The notes below the pieces were generated by a model. The model saw nothing but the letters and a program-made list of their open reading frames with translations, was not told the DNA's origin and searched no databases. Position numbers and translations under genes: made by a program. Source: JAJZCD01 sp964570005 (GTDB taxonomy: Bacteria > Patescibacteriota > Saccharimonadia > Saccharimonadales > UBA4665). From it: a stretch of DNA of 10,258 nucleotides. Numbering within the stretch: position 1 is the first letter of the stretch; every line of letters begins with the position of its first letter. Of this stretch, positions 1-5,330 are shown in pieces. Location: NCBI GenBank assembly GCA_964570005.1, contig CAZMWE010000039.1, forward strand, positions 1 to 10,258, read 5' to 3'.

Positions 1-289
1 GGTCACCAATCTTGAGCCCGAAGCGCATCTGCTTCATATCAAGGCTCTTCGTGTTCCGCTTGTTGGCCTGTTGTTGCTTAGTCTTCTGGTAGTTGTACTT
101 ACCCCAGTCGACTATCTTGACCACTGGCGGATCAGCGTTTGGCGAGATCTCTACCAAGTCCAGTTCCTGTTCTTCGGCAAGCCGCAACGCTTCGTTGCGG
201 GCCATGATGCCGAGCTGTTTGCCATCGTTGTCGACGACCCTGAGCTGCGGTGCCCGAATTGCGGAGTTCAGGCGAGTGCTGGTGCTGAT
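1..289 (-). CDS. infC: Translation initiation factor IF-3, 5' part (runs off the left edge)
   Basis: IF-3 binds the 30S ribosomal subunit, keeps the subunits apart and checks start codons and initiator tRNA. Reading leftward from 289 gives 96 complete codons of a protein that is usually about 170-180 aa. The N-terminal domain is recognisable: RLNSAIRAPQLRVVD, then LGIM, EALRLAEEQELDLVEISP, NADPPVVKIVDWGKYNYQ. A Lys/Gln-rich linker follows, and then the first C-terminal-domain strand (LDMKQMRFG). There is an in-frame TAA at 311-313. No ATG, GTG or TTG lies between it and the conserved domain. The only well-placed start is ATC at 289-287, seven bases after a perfect AAGGAG (302-297). E. coli infC also uses a non-standard start (AUU), which IF-3 uses to repress its own synthesis. 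rpmI and rplT usually follow infC, but that side is outside the window. thrS, which often precedes it, is absent. Confidence 0.95.
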   Translation of the reverse strand, partial: MSTSTRLNSAIRAPQLRVVDNDGKQLGIMARNEALRLAEEQELDLVEISPNADPPVVKIVDWGKYNYQKTKQQQANKRNTKSLDMKQMRFGLKIGD

Positions 290-296
290 ATAGGTT

Positions 297-302
297 CTCC
301 TT
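297..302 (-). promoter_or_regulatory. Ribosome binding site that sets the infC AUC start
   Basis: On the minus strand this is AAGGAG, a full anti-SD match, with a 7-nt spacer to ATC at 289-287. It decides the start because no standard start codon exists between the upstream in-frame stop (311-313) and the conserved IF-3 domain. Confidence 0.8.
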
Positions 303-322
303 GTGTTGATTTACAGTAGGGT

Positions 323-351
323 ATTTTACCAGAGATGGGAACAGAGGTCAA
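323..351 (-). promoter_or_regulatory. Sigma-70-type promoter of infC
   Basis: On the minus strand, the -35 TTGACC (351-346), a spacer of exactly 17 nt, and the -10 TAAAAT (328-323) form a near-consensus promoter. The expected transcription start near 316 gives a 5' UTR of about 27 nt carrying the AAGGAG. This means infC has its own promoter here and need not be transcribed from farther upstream. Confidence 0.72.
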
Positions 352-754
352 ACAACATGTGAGCTAGAGGCCGGCACAGTCCGGTCAGGAGGGGTCGCCA
401 TCCCAAACTGGATCCAGAGAGCCGTCCGGCTAGACCTTAGGCTCGATGGGCGGCTCCCAGCATTCCTTCGCGGCTAAGCTCCAGCAGCAAGCCAGGCATG
501 AGCGCGGCCTGCTCAAAATTATCAACCAATGAAGTGCTCCAGCCCATGCCGCTTTCCGACCAGAATTTTGCCGCTGATGCCACATTTAATAAATTAGGTC
601 GAGCCCATTCCGGCCGGATTCAATCAAACTCAATACGCTCCGCTCACCACGCATACTAACCACGATTACAAAACAAAGCCGCAGGAAAGGAATCGATATC
701 TTCAGTGGTTTCAGGGCTTATCTGGCAGACATTTCGGCCGATCTTATCCCTGAT
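352..754. other. About 400 bp without a confident gene
   Basis: No conserved protein or known RNA was recognised. Two short overlapping ORFs exist: a minus-strand open stretch (619-437, 60 codons, with an internal ATG at 547) and a plus-strand ORF (498-659, 53 aa). Neither has a ribosome binding site. Small inverted repeats are present, including the 10-bp palindrome CTGGATCCAG near 409-418. The GC content is gene-like, so a decayed gene is possible but unproven. Confidence 0.5.
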
Positions 755-787
755 TATAAAAACAACGGCTTGCGAGAAGCCGTTGTT
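755..787 (-). terminator. Rho-independent terminator, minus strand
   Basis: On the minus strand the arm AACAACGGCTT (787-777), the 5-nt loop CTCGC, and the arm AAGCCGTTGTT (771-761) make a perfect 11-bp stem followed by TTTAT. The last stem bases are also T, so the U-rich stretch is longer. On the plus strand the stem is followed by TTTACTGTTTT, so weak bidirectional action is possible. Confidence 0.85.
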
Positions 788-834
788 TACTGTTTTGGAC
801 TTTTTGTTTTTGAGCACTTTTTTTATTCAGTGCT
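755..834 (-). ncRNA. Candidate small RNA, about 80 nt, with its own promoter and terminator
   Basis: A consensus promoter lies just upstream (869-841), and its predicted start falls at about 834. The transcript would open with a hairpin (AGCACT 834-829 pairing with AGTGCT 818-813). An A-rich, mostly unpaired linker follows, and the RNA ends in an 11-bp stem with a U-run. I cannot match it to a known RNA family. It could be a free-standing small RNA, or an attenuated leader of the infC transcript whose coding region begins about 470 nt downstream. infC has its own promoter, which favours the small-RNA reading. A 68-aa ORF overlaps it but covers the promoter and terminator, so it is unlikely to be a gene. 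Confidence 0.5.
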
Positions 835-840
835 ACAGAT

Positions 841-869
841 ATAGTAGCCTGGAGGCAGGGTAGTGTCAA
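841..869 (-). promoter_or_regulatory. Strong sigma-70-type promoter, minus strand
   Basis: On the minus strand there is a perfect -35 TTGACA (869-864), a 17-nt spacer and a -10 TACTAT (846-841). The predicted start is near 834, exactly where the 5' hairpin of the candidate small RNA begins. Confidence 0.75.
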
Positions 870-1209
870 CAAGAAAATACGAGCATTTTGAAAGAAGGCT
901 GTGCATAACTTTTGCACGCAAATTCGGGCTGATTTAGCGGACCTAAACAACCTATGGCCAAGGCCTAAAACCTACTCGAAAATGGCTGGCCTGCAGGCGG
1001 TAGCCAGCCACATATACAAAACAGTAGTTGCTCACGCGCGGACGGTATGTTGCCTGTGCTGTGCCAAAGTCGTCGCATCCCCGCGACGTATCGGCCCGGC
1101 TGCGCTTCCGTTTAATACTCCTGGCAGGCTTGGCGAAGCCTTTTCTAAAGCGGCGTCTTCAACCCCCTAGTAGGACCATCCTGAGAATCAGTCCAAAACC
1201 AGAAGCGGG
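870..1209. other. Non-coding stretch with several hairpins, function unknown
   Basis: No convincing gene was found; ORFs in this stretch lack ribosome binding sites and recognisable protein character. Visible structure: GTGCA/TGCAC (901-905 with 913-917), an 8-bp perfect stem TGGCTGGC/GCCAGCCA (983-990 with 1003-1010), CGTCGC/GCGACG (1071-1076 with 1083-1088), and AGGCTT/AAGCCT (1126-1131 with 1136-1141) followed by TTTCT. The last resembles a weak plus-strand terminator. No clear promoter for a plus-strand RNA was found upstream. Confidence 0.4.
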
Positions 1210-1238
1210 TTGACAAAACAGGGTAGGTGTAGTAGCAT
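1210..1238 (+). promoter_or_regulatory. Sigma-70-type promoter of the leader RNA and small membrane protein gene
   Basis: A perfect -35 TTGACA (1210-1215), a 17-nt spacer and a -10 TAGCAT (1233-1238). The expected start is near 1245-1246, which coincides with the first base of the 5' stem of the structured leader. Confidence 0.65.
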
Positions 1239-1245
1239 TGAACTT

Positions 1246-1472
1246 GAGTCAGCAAAAACAAAAACAAAACAATTCAAAGGCTCACTCAAGGACCAAAGAG
1301 GTCATAACGCTCAAGTTGCCCTAAAGGCAGCGAGAGCGGTCAGTCACAATAGCCACGTCAGGCGGGAAGCGCTGAATAGTAATTTACAAGGGCGGATTTC
1401 CTGCCGGTGGCACCATTATCATAAATATGTACGCCCTAGTTTGGCACTGCTCGGTGCTGAGGGGCGTATTTT
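1246..1472 (+). ncRNA. Candidate structured RNA / 5' leader ending in a terminator-like hairpin
   Basis: The stretch from the predicted start to the U-run folds by eye into consecutive helices. (a) GAGTCAGC 1246-1253 with GCTCACTC 1280-1287, one C/C mismatch, closing a 26-nt A-rich loop. (b) GACC 1291-1294 with GGTC 1300-1303. (c) CGCTC 1308-1312 with GAGCG 1334-1338, containing TGCC/GGCA (1317-1320 with 1326-1329). (d) GCCAC 1352-1356 with GTGGC 1407-1411, stacked on GGCGGGAA/TTCCTGCC (1361-1368 with 1398-1405, one G-U pair). (e) The terminator-like hairpin 1430-1468. The membrane protein gene starts 40 nt later. This layout suits a riboswitch or attenuator, but a stand-alone RNA gene is equally possible. 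I could not match it to any RNA family I know. A TTG-started 93-codon ORF runs through it but begins inside the -35 box. Confidence 0.5.
1430..1472 (+). terminator. Terminator-like hairpin before the small membrane protein gene
   Basis: TACGCCC (1430-1436) pairs with GGGCGTA (1462-1468), with an inner GCAC/GTGC stem (1444-1447 with 1454-1457) and the loop TGCTCG, followed by TTTTA. The 40-nt distance to the next start codon fits either attenuation or the end of a separate RNA. Confidence 0.55.
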
Positions 1473-1511
1473 ACACAGGCAAAAAACTTAAAGAGTAAAA
1501 AATGAAAAGAT

Positions 1512-1868
1512 ATGAACCCTTCTAGACAAACAAAAGTACTCATCGGGTCCTGGCTTTTGCTGGCGGCTTTTTTAGCACTGACCCGGCCTGATAGGCTACC
1601 GGTAGTGGCGCTTATTGTGCCGTTCGTACTGCTATTCGCGGCACTTTACGGCCTATGGAGGTTTTTGCTGCAACTAAAAATACGCTATAGCGCACGTGGC
1701 AGACCTCATCCACGGCTGGGAGCAGGGATGTGTGTGAGCATCGTTCTGCTTTTGGTTCTGCAATCGCTTGGGCAGCTGAGTCTACGTGATATCGTCATTG
1801 TTGCTGCGCTGGCGGCACTAAGTTATCTTTATATGGCACACGCTACTTCAGGTGTGCGTCTTGATTAA
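1512..1868 (+). CDS. Small four-helix membrane protein of unknown function
   Basis: A 118-aa very hydrophobic protein that I do not recognise. Four likely membrane helices are visible at about residues 9-24, 31-55, 70-88 and 92-109. Positive charges are in the N-terminus (R5, K8) and the loop between helices 2 and 3 (K56, R58, R62, R64, R68). This predicts both ends and that loop on the cytoplasmic side. There is no signal peptidase site, catalytic motif or metal-binding cluster. The start at 1512 has only a weak purine-rich stretch upstream (GAAAAG). A better-placed AAAGAG (1491-1496) serves an ATG at 1502 that opens a 7-codon ORF overlapping this start. The gene stands alone, between the structured leader and a strong terminator. 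A transporter-accessory or regulatory role is possible, but nothing in the sequence shows it. Confidence 0.75.
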   Translation: MNPSRQTKVLIGSWLLLAAFLALTRPDRLPVVALIVPFVLLFAALYGLWRFLLQLKIRYSARGRPHPRLGAGMCVSIVLLLVLQSLGQLSLRDIVIVAALAALSYLYMAHATSGVRLD

Positions 1869-1892
1869 GACCCCAGAATCGGTATTGAGTCG

Positions 1893-1926
1893 AAGGCCCC
1901 GCGCGCAGTTGGGGGCCTTTCTTATA
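1893..1926 (+). terminator. Rho-independent terminator after the small membrane protein gene
   Basis: AAGGCCCC (1893-1900) pairs perfectly with GGGGCCTT (1912-1919), leaving an 11-nt loop, and is followed by TCTTATATT. It separates this gene from the ATPase transcript. Confidence 0.85.
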
Positions 1927-1957
1927 TTGCACCACTCGCCGGGTTTCGAGATTCGGG

Positions 1958-1970
1958 TATACTATGTAGT
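1958..1970 (+). promoter_or_regulatory. -10 element placing the next ATG at the transcription start (leaderless mRNA)
   Basis: TATACT (1958-1963) ends exactly 7 nt before ATG 1971-1973, so the expected start is at or next to the A of the ATG. No Shine-Dalgarno sequence lies in between. The -35 position (about 1935-1940, CTCGCC) is not consensus, so the promoter call rests on the -10 and its position after a terminator. Confidence 0.5.
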
Positions 1971-2258
1971 ATGCCCCCAGAATCTCAACAGAGCCAGCCA
2001 GTATCACCGGCGAACTTACCCGTAGTGTCGGCGGCTGATATGCCAGGTCCTGCACCCGTGCCGACACCAGGTGCGACGATGGCTCCCGGTGGCGCGTCGA
2101 TCGCCGCACCAGGCACAGCGGCTGTTGCGACACAGGCACAGCACCTGGCGGCACAGTATGCCCATGATCCGTATCGGCTTAACGAGGCACTGACTCAGCT
2201 GAGGTTGCTACACCTGGCCCAGCATTATCATATTACTCCAAGCGGAGCAGAGCGCTGA
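1971..2258 (+). CDS. Small Pro/Ala-rich protein coupled to the downstream ATPase
   Basis: A 95-aa protein with no family I can name. Residues 1-50 are low-complexity, rich in Pro, Ala, Gly, Ser and Val, and probably disordered. Residues 53-90 look alpha-helical and amphipathic (ATQAQHLAAQYAHDP, then YRLNEALTQLRLLHLAQHYH). It has no signal peptide, membrane helix or cysteine. Its TGA overlaps the ATG of the ATPase gene by one base (TGATG, 2256-2260), a usual sign of translational coupling, so the two products are probably made together and may form a complex. The start at 1971 follows a -10 box by 7 nt, which suggests leaderless translation. It may be an adaptor or substrate-docking partner of the ATPase; that is inference from context only. 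Confidence 0.75.
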   Translation: MPPESQQSQPVSPANLPVVSAADMPGPAPVPTPGATMAPGGASIAAPGTAAVATQAQHLAAQYAHDPYRLNEALTQLRLLHLAQHYHITPSGAER

Positions 2259-5158
2259 TGGGTCTGATAATCGCCCTTATTTTTATAGCCGGGCTAGCCG
2301 TGGGCGGCCCATTGTTGTTTTACAAACTACGAGATAGCAGGCAGAAAACCATTGACTACGAACGTGGGGTCGATATGGTGTCGGTGCTTATACACCTACC
2401 CCCAATCAGTGAAGATACAGATGTAAATGGTCGGGATGTTCGTGATGTTGTTGACGAAAATATCTCAAAAGCACAAATAATTTACAACATTATTGCTAGT
2501 ACTACCCAGAAGAATTTTAAGAACCGATGGTTTGGCCAGCGGCACTTCAGTTTCGAAATCGTGGGTATGAAAGGCTTTGTACATTTATACGCGGCCGTGC
2601 CTGCCGATACGCTGGAGGTGCTCCGGCAGGCGATTACTAGTGCCTACCCGAGTACTCGCCTCGACGTGGTCCGCGACCCAAATATCTTTAATCAGATGGG
2701 CGGTATCGGTGGTGTAGTAGGAGGTGAGTTCAACCTGAGGGAATCGTTTGCGTATCCAATAGCGACTTACCAGGACCTCAAGCGTGATGCCTTCCAGTCA
2801 ATTTTGAACGCTTTATCCTCTCTCGATAGTAGCGACGGGGCGGGAATACAGATCATGTTCCGTCCGGCAGACGCAACATGGCGGAAGCAGGCGAGTGCAC
2901 ATGCTAGCCAGAAGCGTAGTGGTAGCAAGGACCTGAGCGCTGGCCTATTGGCGAAACAAATGGTTACCGCATTAGTTAAGCCCCCTGAGCCAAGCAAGGA
3001 CGAGGGCGGCGGGTCAAAGAAAGAGCTGTCATCGCTAGAGCAGTCCGTTCTCGATGCTATAGATGATAAGACGCGCTACGCCGGTTTTGAGGTAACGATC
3101 CGGGTGGTGGCGAGCTCGAATATCTCTCAGCGTGCGCAGGCTATCGTTAATAGTATAGTGGCTAGTTTTTCACTCTTCGATAGTCCTGGCAAAAATGGAT
3201 TTAAATATGAGGCATCCAAAGAGAGCGCACAACTCGCTATCGACTATATGTTGCGGGCGTTCCCGCGACGGCGTAAGCGTAATATTATGAACTCGGTGGA
3301 GCTGGCAACACTGTTCCACTTTCCGGACCAGCGTAACATTCCGACCTCACAGCTGAGCCGGCAAGAATCAAAGCAGGTTGACGGCCCGCGCAACATGCCT
3401 GAATCTGGTTTGCTGATGGGGTACAACGTCTTTCGTGGTGTCAAAAAGCCTATCCGGCTGGCACTTAAGGACCGTCAGCGGCATATGTACGCCGTGGGAC
3501 AGACCGGTACCGGTAAATCTACCTTTTTGGAAAACCTGGCGCTGCAGGACATGCTGAATGGCGACGGCTTTGCGTTCGTTGACCCACACGGCGACACCGT
3601 TGAGAAGTTGCTGGCAATGGTACCTAGGGAGCGGACGGAAGATGTGATTTATTTCTGCCCGTCCGATATGGACTATCCAATGGGGCTGAATTTGTTTGAG
3701 TTCAACGACCCGGATCAGAAAGACTTTTTAATCCAAGAAACCATTGGTATGTTGTACAAGTTGTATGATCCACAACATCAAGGTATCATGGGTCCACGTT
3801 ATGAAAGTATTTTCCGCAATGCTGCATTGGCCATCATGGCGGACCCTAACGGGGGTACATTCGTAGATATCCCAAAACTTTTCCGTGATCCAGAATTTTT
3901 GAAACAAAAATTACAACATGTTAAGGACCCCAATGTGCTTGATTACTGGCAAAAGGAGTATCCGGCCAGCCAGCGTTCCAATGAAGCGGGTGAGGTGACT
4001 GCCTGGTTCGTAAGTAAATTCGGGGCCTTCCTCAGTAACGAAATGATGCGCAACATTATCGGGCAAACCAAGAGCGCATTTGATCTGCGCGATATCATGG
4101 ATAACAAAAAGATACTGCTGGTAAACCTGAGCAAGGGTCGTACCGGTGACCTGAACAGTAAATTGTTAGGCATGATATTCGTTATGAAGTTTCAGGCTGC
4201 GGCCATGAGTCGCAGTAATGTACCGGAAGACGACCGCGTTGATTTTTGCCTGTATGTGGATGAGTTCCAGAACTTCAGTACTGACAGCTTTGCGACCATA
4301 ATGAGCGAAGCCCGGAAATATCACTTGAACCTGATCGTAGCCAACCAATTCACGACGCAGCTGACCGAAGAGATCCGCAGCGCGGTATTCGGTAACATGG
4401 GCACGGTCGTGAGTTTCCGGATCGGCCAGGATGACGTCGAGGCACTGAGCCGTTATTTCCAGCCTCAATTTGACGGTGCGGATCTGCTGCGTGTGCCGAA
4501 CGCCAATACTATTGTCCGCATGCTCGTGAACGGTGTGCCAACGCAGTCTTTCAGCATGGCGACGTTACCGCCGCTTGGCCATCCGAACATGGAGCTTAGT
4601 AATGCTCTTAAGCAGCTCTCAGCTGCCAAGTATGGGCGCCCACGGGCGATTGTGGAGAAAGATATATTCGAGCGTATGACTACCAAGCCTACCACACCGG
4701 CATTGGGCAGCTTTGGCCAGGCTGGGCACGGTAGTGCGCAGGGTTTTGGCGCGGCGCCGAAACCGGTACCGACACAAGGGTCCGGATCATTTCTGGATGA
4801 ATGGCTAGCTAAGCAGCGGAGTGGTACGCCGGTTGGATCGCGAGCATTCGCGCCGCCTGCTCCCGCAGTGTCGCCGCATCCGCAAAACTCGTTCGCGCCG
4901 TCTGGCGGCCTTACGGGCGATGGTAACGTTTCGAGTGCCCGTTTGGATCAGCTCGAGGTTGACGGTATCGCGGATGAGCTCAAAAAGGGCTTGACGAACG
5001 CACCGGTCGCGAATGCACCGGATCATTCCGGTGGTACGCTACACGTAGAGCAGTCAAAGCAAAAAAGCTCCGAGCCGGAGGACACTATCAGCATCGACAA
5101 GGACGGCATGCTACAGGCTCGTGACGCCGCACCGCAGACTACACGCCAAGGCTACTGA
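2258..5158 (+). CDS. Membrane-anchored VirD4/TraD-like P-loop ATPase (type IV secretion coupling-protein group)
   Basis: 966 aa. Coupling proteins of this group are ring ATPases that feed DNA or protein substrates to type IV secretion or conjugation machines. Residues 2-22 form one N-terminal membrane helix, followed by a basic stretch. Residues 30-400 are a mixed alpha/beta region without a motif I recognise. The ATPase core follows: Walker A GQTGTGKST (414-422, Lys420), a FVDPHGD strand-loop (440-446), Walker B LYVDEFQNF (Asp668, Glu669), and VANQFTTQL (694-702), the expected place of the polar sensor residue. From about residue 808 to the end there is a Gly/Pro/Ser/Ala-rich, probably disordered tail with short helical islands, absent from compact family members. 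Translation is coupled to the 95-aa gene upstream. No relaxase, VirB4 or pilin gene is visible, so DNA conjugation is not implied. A HerA/DUF87-type motor is the alternative. Stop is TGA, and no terminator was found before the gyrB promoter. Confidence 0.85.
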   Translation: MGLIIALIFIAGLAVGGPLLFYKLRDSRQKTIDYERGVDMVSVLIHLPPISEDTDVNGRDVRDVVDENISKAQIIYNIIASTTQKNFKNRWFGQRHFSFEIVGMKGFVHLYAAVPADTLEVLRQAITSAYPSTRLDVVRDPNIFNQMGGIGGVVGGEFNLRESFAYPIATYQDLKRDAFQSILNALSSLDSSDGAGIQIMFRPADATWRKQASAHASQKRSGSKDLSAGLLAKQMVTALVKPPEPSKDEGGGSKKELSSLEQSVLDAIDDKTRYAGFEVTIRVVASSNISQRAQAIVNSIVASFSLFDSPGKNGFKYEASKESAQLAIDYMLRAFPRRRKRNIMNSVELATLFHFPDQRNIPTSQLSRQESKQVDGPRNMPESGLLMGYNVFRGVKKPIRLALKDRQRHMYAVGQTGTGKSTFLENLALQDMLNGDGFAFVDPHGDTVEKLLAMVPRERTEDVIYFCPSDMDYPMGLNLFEFNDPDQKDFLIQETIGMLYKLYDPQHQGIMGPRYESIFRNAALAIMADPNGGTFVDIPKLFRDPEFLKQKLQHVKDPNVLDYWQKEYPASQRSNEAGEVTAWFVSKFGAFLSNEMMRNIIGQTKSAFDLRDIMDNKKILLVNLSKGRTGDLNSKLLGMIFVMKFQAAAMSRSNVPEDDRVDFCLYVDEFQNFSTDSFATIMSEARKYHLNLIVANQFTTQLTEEIRSAVFGNMGTVVSFRIGQDDVEALSRYFQPQFDGADLLRVPNANTIVRMLVNGVPTQSFSMATLPPLGHPNMELSNALKQLSAAKYGRPRAIVEKDIFERMTTKPTTPALGSFGQAGHGSAQGFGAAPKPVPTQGSGSFLDEWLAKQRSGTPVGSRAFAPPAPAVSPHPQNSFAPSGGLTGDGNVSSARLDQLEVDGIADELKKGLTNAPVANAPDHSGGTLHVEQSKQKSSEPEDTISIDKDGMLQARDAAPQTTRQGY

Positions 5159-5173
5159 TAAGATACCGCGTGC

Positions 5174-5202
5174 TTGTGAAAGTACTCAAAAGACGCTATA
5201 CT
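5174..5202 (+). promoter_or_regulatory. Promoter of the gyrBA operon
   Basis: -35 TTGTGA (5174-5179), a 17-nt spacer and a -10 TATACT (5197-5202). The expected start is near 5209, giving a leader of about 120 nt before the gyrB start. Part of the spacer, AGTACTC (5181-5187), recurs inverted as GAGTACT (5242-5248), flanking the start region. Confidence 0.65.
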
Positions 5203-5252
5203 ATAGGCACGGAAGTAAGTCTAAGTTTACCTGATCTTACTGAGTACTGGGG

Positions 5253-5271
5253 AGTATATCGGAGATATACT
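5253..5271 (+). other. Stem-loop in the gyrB 5' leader
   Basis: AGTATATC (5253-5260) and GATATACT (5264-5271) form a perfect 8-bp stem with a GGA loop. It lies 60 nt before the gyrB start and could act in mRNA stability or translation, or as a protein-binding site. Its right arm also contains TATACT (5266-5271), which could be a second -10 box, but no -35 match exists. Confidence 0.5.
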
Positions 5272-5330
5272 AATATGTAGTTATAAGGGTGTTAACCAAA
5301 ATATCGAAAGATATTGGAGAGGGTTTAGCA

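Noticed and set aside
71..319. Plus-strand ORFs opposite infC
   Set aside because: The minus-strand IF-3 sequence is unmistakable; these are antisense shadows.
365..440. T-box-like fragment upstream of infC (TGGCGACCCC on the minus strand)
   Set aside because: The antiterminator consensus is not met, there is no specifier loop, and no aminoacyl-tRNA synthetase gene follows.
744..950. 68-codon minus-strand ORF
   Set aside because: It spans the promoter, start hairpin and terminator of the candidate small RNA and has no ribosome binding site.
901..1213. Two overlapping plus-strand ORFs (89 and 61 codons)
   Set aside because: No ribosome binding site, no domain, and they run through several hairpins.
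1210..1491. 93-codon TTG-started ORF across the leader
   Set aside because: Its start codon is part of the -35 box, it has no ribosome binding site, and the inferred transcript starts downstream of it. The composition looks like translated structured RNA.
320..1511. tRNA, tmRNA, RNase P, SRP or 6S RNA and CRISPR repeats
   Set aside because: I looked for T-loops, TTCGAC/ALAA-tag signals, the RNase P core and the SRP GGAA loop on both strands and found none. No regularly spaced repeats exist.
3700..3935. AT-richer patch inside the ATPase gene
   Set aside because: The reading frame and protein character continue unbroken; this is ordinary local codon variation, not an insertion.
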